Positions 9,845 through 20,428 of a stretch of DNA of 64,000 nt are shown here, one piece after another. The stretch comes from Sepiola atlantica. Taxonomy: Eukaryota > Mollusca > Cephalopoda > Sepiida > Sepiolidae. The notes beneath the pieces are model-generated. The model was given only the letters and a program-made list of their open reading frames with translations. It searched no databases and was not told the origin of the DNA. The stretch's first letter is position 1. Every line of letters starts with the position of its first letter. The stretch covers positions 33,735,486 to 33,799,485 of the forward strand of contig OY744516.1 of NCBI GenBank assembly GCA_963556195.1, in the 5' to 3' direction. Both the position numbers and the translations under genes were made by a program.

Positions 9845-11584
9845 CCAAGTACTCCCTCAGAGCTGGAAAGATCAAAACGGAAAACATACAACTTGATGAA
9901 GATACTGACATCAAAGGCCTTGAAGAACAGGAACAATACAAATACCTTGGCATAGAAGAAACCCCTGACGTCAAGATCCGAAGAGGAATCTTCCAAGGAG
10001 ATAGCTTATCTCCTCTACTCTTTTGCCTGGCAATTGATTCGCTAAGCAAATTACTAAACAAACACCAAAGTGCCTACAATCTGAGCCAGGGCCGCAAACA
10101 ATTTAAACAAAAGAGTTAACCACCTGCTCTTCATGGATGACTTCAAGCAGTATGCTAGTTCAGATGCTGACTTAAGCCGACTCTTACAGGTTGTACATAC
10201 CTTCTCCAAAGATATTGGAATGAAGCTCGGCCGGGACAAATGTGCCAAGTACTCCCTCAGAGCTGGAAAGAAAATCAAAACGGAAAACATACAGCTTGAT
10301 GAAGATACTGACATCAAAGACTTTGAAGAACAGGAACAATACAAACGATTCAATTCAACATGCCAAGATGAGAGAAAACATTGGCAGAGAATATATACGC
10401 TGTGTTAGAAAAATTTGCAAAACACAACTTACAAACAAAAATAAAGTAACTGCCATTAACAAATTAGCTATGCCAGTGATAACATACAGCTTTGGAATTA
10501 TTGATCGGCCACAAAAGGACATTAATAGATGAGCCACTAAAACGAGAAAAATGTTGACAATGTACAGAGTAGTGTACAAGAACCAGTGTCTACCAAGGTT
10601 GTATCTGCCAAAAGGAGCAGAGCTTATGGATCTCTACGAAATTGACCATCAACATCGAGCCACTCTTGTGAGCACTGGCCAATATCTTATGAGCTTCCAG
10701 AACCCAAATCTTATGATGGTATGCGAACATCAAGACACCAGAGCAAGCAGAACAACCTCTATCACAAAACTGGCCAAACATTTTGGACAGGACTGTCTTA
10801 CAAATGAGACAGAAACAGACAACAATCCTGCCACAGAAATTGCCCGCACACGCCGCCAGAAATACACCAATACCTTCCATTACAGAAAACCGGAAGAATG
10901 GGCCAACCAACAATGTGCTAAATATTTCCTAGATGAATTATCCCAGGAATATATAGATAAGTAAGGCTCTGTAGACTGTCTGAAAAGAGGATCTCTCCAC
11001 TATGATCAGGAGAAAATGATAATGGCTGCCCAAGATCAAGGCTTGATGACCAATTCCTTTAAAAAGATGAGTGGTCTCAGCAACAATAACAAGTGCAGAT
11101 TCTGCCACACAGAAGTGGAGAGTATGAGCCACCTGACATCCAGCTGTAAGGTTCTCCTGGGGGATGGCTATTATACAATGCGACACAACGGAGTTTGTAA
11201 ATATCTTCACTGGACTATTTGTAAAAAGTTGAATATCCAGTGTAGCAGCAAGTCTTGGGAACATATACCAGAAAGAACAGTTGGAAATAAGTTATACACC
11301 ATCCACTATGACTATGCACTCCCTACAGATACATATCTAGAAAACAGAGCTGTTAAACCTGACATAGTGATGTGCGACAAAAGGGAGAAAGTATCATCCT
11401 AGTTGAAGTCAGTGTCCGTAATGATGCAGGATTAAACAGAGCTGAAAGGGAAAACATTACTAAATACAAAGGTCTTATACGACATGAAAAGAAACTGGAA
11501 TCTTAGAAAGATCTCCATCATCCCAGTAATTATAGTAACAACCGGACTAATGAAAAAGAATTTCAAAAACTACCTGGCGAATAC
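9839..11584 (+). mobile_element. Non-LTR retrotransposon with restriction-like endonuclease, decayed
   Basis: This is the C-terminal half of an R2/NeSL-type ORF. Reverse transcriptase pieces come first: IFQGDSLSPLLF (about 9988-10023) and the motif C block LLFMDDFKQYA (about 10119-10151). A linker follows (NKVTAINKLAMPVITYSFGI), then a zinc knuckle CRFCHTEVESMSHLTSSC (11094-11147). The endonuclease-like domain has KPDIV (about 11355) and VEVSV (about 11403), ending in PVIIVTTGLMKKNFKNYLAN. Stops (TGA 10530, TAA 10962) and frameshifts (near 10110, 10345 and 11398) kill the frame. The segment coding CAKYSLRAGK to EQEQYK is present twice, at 9842-9945 and 10240-10345. The 3' end is cut by a Tc1/mariner insertion at 11585. 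Confidence 0.85.
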
Positions 11585-11585
11585 A

Positions 11586-12416
11586 GGGTGACCAAAAAAA
11601 ACGGGCCCCGACTCTAATTAGGCCCGTTTCTTAATGTTTCGTCCGAATGAAATGAATTTTTGGTCATAACTAGTTTATTATATTCAAAACATCACATCAA
11701 AACACTAGGGTCTTTATCCTTTTTTTTCTCCGTTCTACAGCATGTGTTCTAGATGGCCTCCATTTAGCTCCGTGCATTTCTTGAGGCGCAGAACGAAGTT
11801 GTCCATGACGTTCTTACAGACTGAATTGGGAATAGCTCTCATCTCCTCCCTGATGGCTTCCTTGAGTTCCGTGATGGTTCTGGGTTTCCTTGCGTACACT
11901 CTGTCCTTAAGATAGCCCCAAAGGAAAAAATCTGGGGGGCTTAGGTCCGGGCTATGGGGTGGCCACTCAAAATTAGTCTTGAGACTGATCACTCGGCCTC
12001 CGAAGTTCTCTTTCAGTCAATCTCTGGACAGGTTTGAGGTGTGAGAACTTGCTCCGTTTTGCTGGAACCAGAACTTGCTCATGAGCAACGTGTAGAGGGT
12101 CTGAGGGACCTCCACATACCGCTCCTTGGTGACTGTCACTGCTGCGCCAGATTCTTCGATGAAGATTGGTCCGATGATGCCTCTGACCGAGATTGCAGCC
12201 CACACCATGCACTTAGGAGAGTGCAGGGGCTTGGTGGCTACTTCATTGGGTCTGGAGGACCTCCAGAAGACATTTGTCTTGGAGTTCGCCTTTCCGTCAA
12301 GATGGAAGTGGGCTTCATCTGAGGTGCAAAGGAGGTTAAGGAAACCTGGTGTCTCCTCAATCTTATCGAGCATCTTGACTGCCATAGCGCTCCTCTGCTT
12401 CTTGTCTGAGGCTGTA
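11586..12416 (-). mobile_element. Tc1/mariner transposon, DD41D type, inactive and 5'-truncated
   Basis: The right end of the element (on the plus strand, 11586) is CAGGGTGACCAAAAAAAACG preceded by TA, a typical Tc1/mariner terminus. The transposase reads on the minus strand from 12416 to 11735: SDEAHFHLDG holds the first catalytic Asp, FQQNGASSHTS the second site and SPDLSPPDFFLWGYL the third. There are 41 residues between the second and third sites, the DD41D spacing. The second Asp is Asn (codon 12056-12058), and an in-frame TGA lies at 12017-12019. The DNA-binding N-terminus and the other terminal repeat are missing: a MITE sits at the break (12417-12713) and unrelated sequence follows it. 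The element landed in the restriction-endonuclease-type retrotransposon. Confidence 0.85.
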
Positions 12417-12713
12417 AGATGAAAATTCATATACACTAAATGTACAAAAGCAAGGAAATTCCCAAATTTTTACACTTTTATTGTCATTAATTAAGGGTAT
12501 GACTACATATCAACCAAACCATTTCATTATCACATCACTACAATATAAATCTCTATGCATGAGTGGATGAAGTGTGTGAGGTGCGCTGAAGAAAAATTCC
12601 TACCAGTAAAATACATAGCCCTGTTGTGCTCGCATACCCTTAATGACAATCAAAGTGTAAAAATTTGGGAATTTCCTTACTTTTGTACATTTAGTGTATA
12701 TGAATTTTCATCT
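12417..12713. mobile_element. MITE with about 80-bp terminal inverted repeats
   Basis: The left arm starts AGATGAAAATTCATATACAC and the right arm is its reverse complement, with over 90 percent identity across about 80 bp (to GGGTATG on the left, CATACCC on the right). TA stands at both borders (12415-12416 and 12714-12715). The 130-bp centre is non-coding. It is inserted at the truncated end of the DD41D transposase, so it is younger than that element. Confidence 0.85.
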
Positions 12714-13159
12714 TAACCCTATTAAGAGCATATGATTTCAGTATACTGGCATTTATCATGGAATGTCACTATTTTTGTAAAGGCTATGCCTCAATACAAT
12801 GGTCATTTTTAAGGTTTTTTGTAATTTGGTGGAAAACTAAGGTATATGGTAAACTGAAATTAAAATGCCATCAACTAGATCCTAGAACCTCTATCTTTGC
12901 CAAAAATCAGCTGAATCCATCAAATAGTTGATGAGATACAGGGTGGCACATACGTACACACGGATAACACAAAATCATGCCTGACCTTTCTAGATTTCTG
13001 GGTTGCCTTGACTAATGATGCTGAAATTCTACGCACTTATAGAACCTATCAAAAAAAAAATTTTGTACAAAGTTTTAACTAATTTGGTTTATTGGTTTTT
13101 GAGTTATGATTGATCAAAGAAATGAGATTTCTAGCATAGGCCATTTTTTAGGTCTATTA
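12714..13159. other. Unidentified repeat-like sequence
   Basis: CTATTAAG occurs near the start (12719-12726) and again near 13156, and might be a target duplication around a roughly 430-bp insertion. The phrase GGGTGGCACATACGTACACA (12942-12961) resembles the 3' untranslated parts of some LINEs. I cannot assign it. Confidence 0.3.
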
Positions 13160-14254
13160 AGGGATAGAGCACTCTCGTGCCTCCCTTGATTTTGTTCTCA
13201 AGACTAGACATATAAAAATTACTGAATGTTTGTCCAAGTACAGAATTCATGGAGACGTCGTCAATTTGTGTGTAAATGTTTCTGTTATGGTCTTAGAAGG
13301 GGGACTTCGGTTGTGTAGATTAATAACTTTTTAAGAATTCTAGGATTGATTTTGAGAGGAGGAAGGAATGAATTATTGTATATGTTATTAATTATGATGT
13401 CGATTGTTTCATGGACTGAGACATTAGTGAATAGACTATCGACTTCCATTGAAGCAGTAATTTTATTATTGACTTTTGTAGTTTAAAGAATCTGAATGAG
13501 TTCTTTGGGTAGACTTTACGCTATATTTGCTTAGTAAGTACAGCGTTATAAGTTCGTTGATTGTTTTAGTTAATTAATAAATAGGTGTTGTAACTTGCAA
13601 AATTATGGGGGGAGCTGGATGTATAGGTTTTTACATTAGCCGGGTTTGTAATCCCCAATTATTTTGCAGAGTTTATGACTATCATTTACAGCATTGTTGG
13701 CTGTAATAAGTTTATTAACCTGAGTCTTGAGTTGATTGATAGTTTTTTGGGTTTTTTTAAGTTTTAAAAATTGTGTATGGTCATCTAAAATTGTTTGTAA
13801 TTTTGTAGAATAATCCTATTCATAGAGTACAACATATATGTTTGTTTTATCACTTTCTTTATAATGATATTTGGGTGGTTTCAAAGTCATTGGCAGTTGT
13901 TTTTAGATTGTGTGTTAAGATTGTGGTGGATAATTGTTTTTTTTATCAAACCTATTTTTTATGGCTTCAGCTTTAAGTAGATCTTTAATTTCAGGATGTG
14001 TGGAGATTTTTCTGTTCGTTTTCTAATTTGACGATGTTTTTAAATAATAGTTCAATTTCGGCGTTTTTATTTTGGTGGTTGTATTGAGCCAAATAGGTGA
14101 CAATTTGGTCCGAGGTTAAGGAATTCCTTTTGATGTTTAGTGAGATCTTAGTAGGAGAGATTAATATAGTTCTGTGTTTTGTTAGGAAGTAAGATAGAGC
14201 TTTTGTGTAGAGGGTTAATTTTTTTTTAAGTAGTCGTTCTATGTACAAGTTCAA
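13160..14254 (-). mobile_element. Penelope-like element, reverse transcriptase part, decayed
   Basis: Minus-strand translation follows the N-terminal and central Penelope reverse transcriptase in order. The head is a charged segment (MNLYIERLLKKK at 14254), then SEIKDLLKAEAIKNRFD. Further on are KLCKIIGDYKPG and the RT core MEVDSLFTNVSVHETIDIII with PPLKINPRILKKLLI (about 13440-13320), then VSMNSVLGQTFSNFYMSSLE (about 13250-13195), where Gly and Pro of the usual GSxLGPxFSNFYM block have changed. Stops and frameshifts are frequent. No GIY-YIG part remains; the sequence is cut off near 13160. Confidence 0.8.
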
Positions 14255-14363
14255 AGTTATATATTTCAGCTAGACTTTTTTTGACTATGGTGTGTTGATT
14301 AGCAGTGATAATGTTCCTATGTTTCCTATATATGTTTGTTTGTATATTTGAGCAGCATCTTTC

Positions 14364-14450
14364 TTTTGATTTGTGTTCTTTCTGTGATCAAATTTTTCGA
14401 GTTGGCCAGCTAACTCGAAAAATTGGGTCACAAAAAGAACAAACACAAAC
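14364..14450. repeat. Inverted repeat with 38-bp arms
   Basis: The left arm contains TTTGTGTTCTTT then AAATTTTTCGAGTT, and the right arm is the reverse complement with a few mismatches. The loop is only about 8 bp (GGCCAGCT centre). It lies immediately upstream of the minus-strand Penelope-like element, where pseudo-LTR or 5' structure could lie. Confidence 0.75.
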
Positions 14451-14554
14451 TTTCACTTTTGTTTAATCAAACATATATTTTTTTGTGTATGTATATATGT
14501 GTCTAGAGTAAATGTTGCTTTTTTTCAAAGGATACCCATATTTTCTGTCAACAA

Positions 14555-14700
14555 ATTCTGTATTATATAAACGGATAATAATTATGTACGTGGCTGGAAC
14601 AGGGAAACATCTACAAAAGAGAATAATCAGACTTAGACAAGATTCGAACGTTTGACTCAAAATAGAGAACGTTTCAGCTAGAGTCATCTCAATCTCTTTA
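14555..14700 (-). mobile_element. tRNA-derived SINE
   Basis: On the minus strand, an A-box-like TAGCTGAAACG (14670-14680) and B box CGTTCGAATC (14641-14650) are about 30 nt apart, as in a tRNA. The downstream body contains, on the plus strand, AATTCTGTATTATATAAACG then GATAATAATTAT (14558-14590). The same phrase recurs at 16389-16420, showing a dispersed family. Confidence 0.5.
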
Positions 14701-14859
14701 CTACTGGGAATCTTATGATTACTGAAGCTCGAAATATTACAGAAGACGTCCGATGCTTTTGTTTACCATATCTCATCATATTGCATTTTTTTTTTTTTTC
14801 AATTTTCTTATATTTTCGTTTTTACTGGGGATGGGGCATCCTACCAGATGCCAGACATT

Positions 14860-15765
14860 CACCCGCTATTTCAGAGATCTTTTTAAGATTATAACCGTCC
14901 CTTCAAGCAGAATTGTTTGTATCTCTCTTGCACTTGGTTCACCGGGTATATTTGCCAGGTAGTTGTTGAAATTCCTTTTCATGAGCCCGGTTGCTCCTAT
15001 AATTACAGGAAAGATGGAGATCTGCCTAAGATTCCAGTTTCTTTTCGTGTTGTACATAAGACCTTGGTATTTAGTTATCTTCTCCCTCTCAGCTCTGTTT
15101 AAGCCAGCATCATTATAGATACTGACTTCAACTAGGGTTGCTACTTTCTCCCTCTTCAGATTTGACAGCTCCATTTTCTAGGTATGTAGCTGTAGGAATT
15201 GCATAGTCATAGTGGAAGGTGTATGACTTATTTCCAATAGTTTTTTCTGGTATATATTCCCATGACTTCCTGCTACACTGGATATTCCACTTTTAACAGA
15301 TTTTTCAGTGGAGATATTTACACACTCCATTGTGTCGCATTGTATAGTAGCTGTCCCCGAGCAGAACCTTACAACTGGATGTCAGGTGGCTCACACTCTT
15401 TACTTCTGTGTGTAAAGACCTTCACTTGTTGTCGTTACTGAGACCACTCATTCGTCATCAAGCCTTGATCTTGGGCAGTCATTATCATCTTCTCCTGATC
15501 ATAGTGGAGCGATCCTCTTAGGAGCTAGTTTACAGAGCTTTTCTTATCTATATATTCCTGGGATAGTTCACTCATAAAATATTCGGCACGTTCTTTCAGT
15601 TTTCTGCAGTAGAAGGTCTTGTATTTCTGGCAGCTCTTTTGGGCTAGTTCCGTGGCAGGCTTGTTTTGTGTTTCTGTTTAATTTGTCAGACACTCTTGTC
15701 CAAAATATTTGTCCAGTTTTGTGATGGAGGTTGTTCTATTGGCTCTCGTTTATTGATGTTGATGT
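14860..15765 (-). mobile_element. Second copy of the restriction-endonuclease non-LTR retrotransposon
   Basis: Minus-strand copy of the same family as 9839-11584. It covers the region after the reverse transcriptase: ECLTN near 15690, the YDQEK/AAQDQGLM block near 15505, a degenerate zinc-knuckle region (15370-15450, first cysteines lost), and the endonuclease-like tail TLVEVSIYNDAGLNRAEREK. This tail continues PVIIGATGLMKRNFNNYLAN and then IPGEPSAREIQTILLEGT, so it shows the C-terminus that the first copy lost to the mariner insertion. Many frameshifts are present. Confidence 0.8.
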
Positions 15766-15940
15766 ACCATGAAAGTGACTGAAATAAAGTACGTAAATAA
15801 TCAATTTCAAATTCGACATTTTATTGGTTTTTAATTGATACCTGTTTTTTTTTGGCATAGCCAATTTTAAAAAAATTTACAATTTATTCATCCCACACAA
15901 GAGGCTACTATGATTAGATGCTGGATTTATAGGGGACATT

Positions 15941-16388
15941 CTAAGTGGGGAGTTGTGCAGCAAGATGTTTGTTCACATTACATTTAAATTTCTGCATGTT
16001 GGTACAGTCAGGGAAATAGGAAATAGAGGGGGGGGGGATTCCGTGGGCAAACAATCCAAGGAAAAAAGATATTAGAATAGAAAATTTCCCAGCATTTGGG
16101 GACCTCTGCAGTGAAAGGATTGGGTTTTTTTCTGCCAGTTTAGTTGGTTCAGAATATTTATGTTTAGGGATCCAAGTGCAGTAAGTTCGACGGAGCACAT
16201 TCTGTGGAACTACTTGTAAAACAAGCACAGCGATGGGACAAGGTCTGGAGCTTGGTAGACAGTGCGAAACCTATTAGGTTATAAACTCTTTTTTGTACCC
16301 TGTTCAAGAGGGAGAAACTAGTGGTTGGGGCACCGGCCAAGATATGACAACAATAATTCATGCATGGGCGAATGGTGGCTTTATAGAG
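15941..16388 (-). mobile_element. LINE ORF2 C-terminus (CR1/jockey-like), copy A
   Basis: The minus strand encodes CCHILAGAPTTSFSLLNRVQ then KRVYNLIGFALSTKLQTLSH, the conserved post-RT region of CR1/jockey-like LINEs. After a frameshift near 16180 it continues through NAGKFSILISFFLGLFAHGI to a C-terminus KFKCNVNKHLAAQLPT and stop. Two more copies of the same family lie at 21275-21655 and 49065-49650, all on the minus strand. Confidence 0.8.
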
Positions 16389-16560
16389 ATAATAATTCTG
16401 TATTATATAAACGGATAATAATTATCTATGGAGCTGGAACGTAAAAAACTTATTTTCATCTTTGCTAACGATTCGCAGTAGTCAATCAGATACAACGATT
16501 TTGGTCAAAAGTGGAACCTCTTCTACTCAGGTTCAAATCCTATCTGAGTCTTATTTTTCT
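16389..16560. repeat. Dispersed repeat with tRNA-like segment
   Basis: 16389-16435 repeats the phrase found at 14558-14605 (AATTCTGTATTATATAAACG and onward to GCTGGAAC). Separately, 16495-16560 on the plus strand has an A-box-like TGGTCAAAAGTGG and B box AGGTTCAAATCC, consistent with another tRNA-derived SINE head. Confidence 0.4.
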
Positions 16561-16649
16561 CTTAGTGGATTTTTATATATTGCAACCTTCTAGATAATTA
16601 TTATCGGTCTATATGAAATAAAATTAACCCATGCAAAACGTGGCTATAC

Positions 16650-16667
16650 TCTCTCTCTATCTATCTA

Positions 16668-16712
<45 letters not shown>
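16650..16712. repeat. (CT)n(CTAT)n(TA)n(CA)n compound microsatellite
   Basis: CT and CTAT units pass into a TA run and then a short CA run. Confidence 0.9.
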
Positions 16713-16714
<2 letters not shown>

Positions 16715-16734
16715 TATAAGAAATACCCGTCCCA

Positions 16735-17120
16735 GGATGGGTAAAATTAATTCCGTGGACAGAACAGTTTTACACTACTTTTATGTCCCCTTACAAAGAT
16801 TAAAATCAAAATATAGTGGATCAAGTTCAATGCAAAGCTGATGTATTTGAATTTTCAAATGGGAGGTTGTTCCCATCTAATGGCCTGTGAAAACCTTTTA
16901 AAATACCCCCCAAAACTGAAATTTAGGAATGAAATGTATTAAATTATGTCTAATACCGATTGTTAAAATTCCACAAAAATCGGGGCTATCTGAATTTTCA
17001 CAAAGGACTTCTGGGCCCTTTTTACCCCCTTTGCATGAAACTGAATTAAACTAAATATAGCCCACATTTAGACCCCTTACGCCTAGAAGCTATGTCTGGT
17101 TAATTAGGAGTAAATCTTGT
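16735..17120. repeat. Dispersed repeat, copy 1
   Basis: Shares about 380 bp of colinear similarity with 49975-50470, including ACAGAACAGTTTT, ACTTTTATGTC, CTTACAAAGATT and AAATATAGCCCACATT. The start is near AATACCCGTCCCAGGATGGG, a small hairpin. It encodes nothing recognisable. It is probably a non-autonomous element or a LINE 3' end. Confidence 0.6.
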
Positions 17121-17719
17121 AATACAAATATATAAACATATCTAACTTATATATAATGTGTGTGTATCCTTTTGTATGTATGTATATATGTGTTTATATA
17201 TGCGTATACATGTGTGTATTTATATAAAATCAACCGAATTCATATATAATTATTTCATGTTTAATAGTTTGTATACTCTACTTCTGTGTTGGTTGTTTTA
17301 TTTTCTATCGTTTTATCATTGTTTAATGTATTTCCTGATGGTCATCAAGCAATACCGACTTCATTTCCTGCTTTCATCCAAGGGTAGACCCCCCCCCCCC
17401 CATCCAATCGCTAATCAATTGCATATCACCAATGATATGAATTACTAAATAAATATTAATCATGTGACTCTGTTGGGTGTTCCATGCACATTTACATAAT
17501 CGATACAAATCATGTATAATACAAAATATCTCCAAAATAAAGAAGTGGATTTGTCTTTTACAATGATTACATAATTAACTAGTTGAACTGAATAATCAAG
17601 ATTAAGATGGAAATTGAGGGCTAAATGCAGTTGAAAATCCAATCATGCTTAAGTAGAAAATTTGCTTATCTCATACGTTATTCATAGTGAATTTCACCCC
17701 TTTTCGCTAGCTCGATATA
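17121..17719. other. AT-rich DNA, no gene seen
   Basis: TG/TA-rich sequence at 17155-17225 and a C run at 17389-17401. No supported feature. Confidence 0.5.
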
Positions 17720-17934
17720 CAGGGTGATCGTTAGAAAAGCAAGAAATTTGTCAAACAGTAATTTTTTTTTTACGAAGAATGACTTTTATAAAGTTTTTCA
17801 AAGACTAACATTGTGATACACTCACAAGTGCTTGTAATGTCGTCTGTGCAAATCGAACAAGAGAATAAGCCAGATGCAATAAAATTTAAACAATAAAATT
17901 TACAACCCCAAATTTCCCGCATTTCTAAACCCTG
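17720..17934. mobile_element. Candidate Tc1/mariner-type MITE
   Basis: The left end is CAGGGTGATCGTTAGAAAAG preceded by TA. The right end, reverse complemented, is CAGGGTTTAGAAATGCGGGA, followed by TA. The terminal similarity is imperfect but extends into GAAATTT on both sides. There is no coding sequence in the 215 bp. Confidence 0.4.
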
Positions 17935-18315
17935 TAGTTTACCTCATTCTAAATGTTTCCTAAAAATCTTTTTTTTATTTTACTTCAATGAAATATTGAA
18001 AAGTCAAGTTTTATAGTGAATGTAAACTTTTTGATAAGGTTTGTTTACAATCTCAATTGAGGAGATAATTTATATGAGAGAGTAAAACCCACTGTCAAAT
18101 TTAAATTGAAGGTCAAGGGTCATTCCTTTCCAAAAAGATGTAACTTATATTCAAATAGGAAAAAAGAAAGAAAAAAACTAAAACTGGTACAAAGTCCTTG
18201 ATCTTGGAACATTTCTCATCATAAAACTCTATGGAATTGACTAACACTATCAATAAGATTATTTATCATTATTTTTAATGGAGTAAATTATATATATATA
18301 TATATATATTATTTT
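17935..18315. other. AT-rich DNA, no gene seen
   Basis: Includes a TA microsatellite at 18285-18310. Confidence 0.5.
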
Positions 18316-19090
18316 TTTCATTTTTTGTCTTGTCTCATGTTTGAGGTTAGACGTTTCATGAATGCCTTCCAACTTTTACTTCTGTTGCCATTTCATTTGT
18401 GCCGCCCGCTAAGATCAGGTCGTCATCAACTGATCCCTTCCATATCTTAAGCGCCCTACCACATGGCTTTGGGCCATCGATATTAATGTGGAACACACTT
18501 TGGAGCATTTCGGATGACTGATGACAGGCAATGTGACCATACCAGTTGAGACATCATTGTGCGACATACTTTCTCATTGAGTCTTGTAGAATGAGACTGC
18601 CAATTATCTCCATGTAATGTGCTGCAGCCAGGATTGTGTCATTCTGACATTTCGTTTTGCAGCCATACCAAATTACAGGGCGGACATGTGTGTTGTATGC
18701 TGCCACTCTTGCATACGATGGGATCCCTGAGTTTTGTAAAATTGTTGACAGCTGCCTGAAGATTCTCCATGTGAATAAATTGTGTTACCTATGTAGGCGA
18801 ATTTACTGACCCTTTCAACACCTGCAACAATTTCTCTTTTCATGGGAGTTTGATTTCGACAGGTGCTGCAAATGAAATTAGCTGCATCGGCAGGTTGGTT
18901 CACCATTGATGATACCACTTCTTGCATGGTCTGCATTTGGTGGAGTTCGAGCCAGTTCCAAGCTAAAAGATGCTGCATGGATATTTGCATTGTGGAACAG
19001 ATATCATCTATTTCGCTCAGATATCATATACTTCGTCTTTGTCAAATTAACCCTGAAGCCACCCCTTTCAATCGCTGATTTCCACCTGTT
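18316..19090 (-). mobile_element. RTE-like LINE reverse transcriptase C-terminal fragment
   Basis: On the minus strand the fragment starts RWKSAIERGGFRVNLTKTKY (from about 19085), a motif D to E region of RTE-type reverse transcriptases. A cysteine-containing stretch follows, ending CSTCRNQTPMKR, then VERVSKFAYIGNTIYSHGES (about 18815-18760). A region matching the usual VRPVMxYG block reads VRPVIWYGCKTKCQNDTIL, followed by LNWYGHIACHQSSEMLQSVF near the end. Numerous stops and frameshifts make it a dead copy, truncated at a TA tract (19092-19103). Confidence 0.75.
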
Positions 19091-19347
19091 ATATATATAT
19101 ATAGGTGACAAATGGATGAAAAAAAAAATCACTCTGATCCATACTTCACCAATTAACACCAGAGCCCTGAAAACTATCTCCAGATACGACAAAATAATTA
19201 AGAAATTGAAGAAAAGAGAAAACTCTGTCGTCTTCAGACTAGCATTGATAGCAAATTACTGCCATAGATACTTCATATGATCAGTTATATCATGAAACTA
19301 TCGTAAAGTTAAAGTTAAGCTAAAATATATCTATTATTATTTCTTAT

Positions 19348-19397
<50 letters not shown>
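19091..19397. other. Short sequence and (TA)n tract
   Basis: A short plus-strand open piece (to 19280) has no recognisable product. A TA microsatellite (19349-19396) lies directly in front of the Penelope-like fragment. Confidence 0.6.
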
Positions 19398-20428
19398 CTT
19401 TCTAGGCGTCACGTTAAACTTAAATAAAAATACTTACGAACCATACCTAAAAGATAACGCCAATCCAATATATGTAAACCCAAAGTCTAATCACCCCCCA
19501 TCAATCATAAAACATATCCTGAATTCTATCAAACGTAGGCTTATCAACAATTCTAGCAACGAAAGTGTTTTTAAAAAAAATCAATCATTATTTACAATAC
19601 TGCTCTAAAAAATAGTGCTTACCATAATACCGAAATTAAATATAAAAATCAGGACACTAATAATTACAACAAAATTAAAAATAAAGAAAAAGAAATATAA
19701 TCTACTATACCCCGCCCTATAACCAGATGCTAAAAACTAAACTGGGCAAAAAATTCCTAAATCTGATTGAAAAACGTTTCCCCGTAACCAATCCCCTGCA
19801 TAAAATATTCAATAAAAATAACCTAAACCTATCCTACAGCTGCTGCGAAAACCTAGAAATGATAATTAAGGCACACAATAACAAAATACTAAAAGAGAAC
19901 AACAAAGAGGAAAAAAATAACAAATTACATTTAAAAAGTGGAAAATATAACAAAAATAACACTTAGAAGGACAAAAATATGAACAATACTAATAGAAATA
20001 AACAAAGCACTAATAATAACCACCGGAATAGAAATGAAAAAGTTAACAATGAAGAGAAAAAATGTAACTGCATAAATCGTACACTTTGTCCACTACAAAA
20101 TAAATGCCTAACTAAAAGTATTGTATACCAAGCAACAATATTTGCCAAGGAAAGACCAAATAACAAGAAATACTATGTGGGTATGACCTCCCTAGATTTT
20201 AAAACCAGATATTATGACCACAAAAGCACATTTTAAAACAGAGAACGTCGAATTAAAACAGCACTAGCAAACCACTATTGGGAGCTCAAAGAGAATGGAC
20301 GCTCACCAATAATTGAATGGAAAATAATACGACAGGCCAGTACATGTAGAAATTTAGATGACCCGTGTAGATTATGCCTGAATGAAAAATTTGAAATCCT
20401 AAATTTTAAAGATCCCGAAATCAATTAA
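19398..20428 (+). mobile_element. Penelope-like element: RT end, linker and GIY-YIG endonuclease
   Basis: From 19398 the plus strand encodes NFLGVTLNLNKNTYEPYLKD and SNHPPSIIKHILNSIKRRLI, the end of a Penelope reverse transcriptase. After a frameshift (near 19700) comes the linker LGKKFLNLIEKRFP...LHKIF. Then comes the GIY-YIG-type endonuclease: cysteine cluster CNCINRTLCPLQNKCLTKS (20061-20117), core YYVGMT and FKTRYYDH (about 20172-20222), and C-terminal NHYWELKENGRSPIIEWKII with CRLCLNEKFEILNFKDPEIN. Only single in-frame stops (TAG 19964, TAA 20234) separate the last pieces; the TAA looks like one A-to-T change in an AAA codon. The reading frame ends at TAA 20426-20428. The copy is relatively young but dead, and 5'-truncated at the TA tract. 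Confidence 0.9.

Noticed and set aside
12938..12962. CAGGGTGGCAC as another mariner terminus
   Set aside because: No inverted partner was found downstream within about 1 kb. It may belong to a LINE 3' region.
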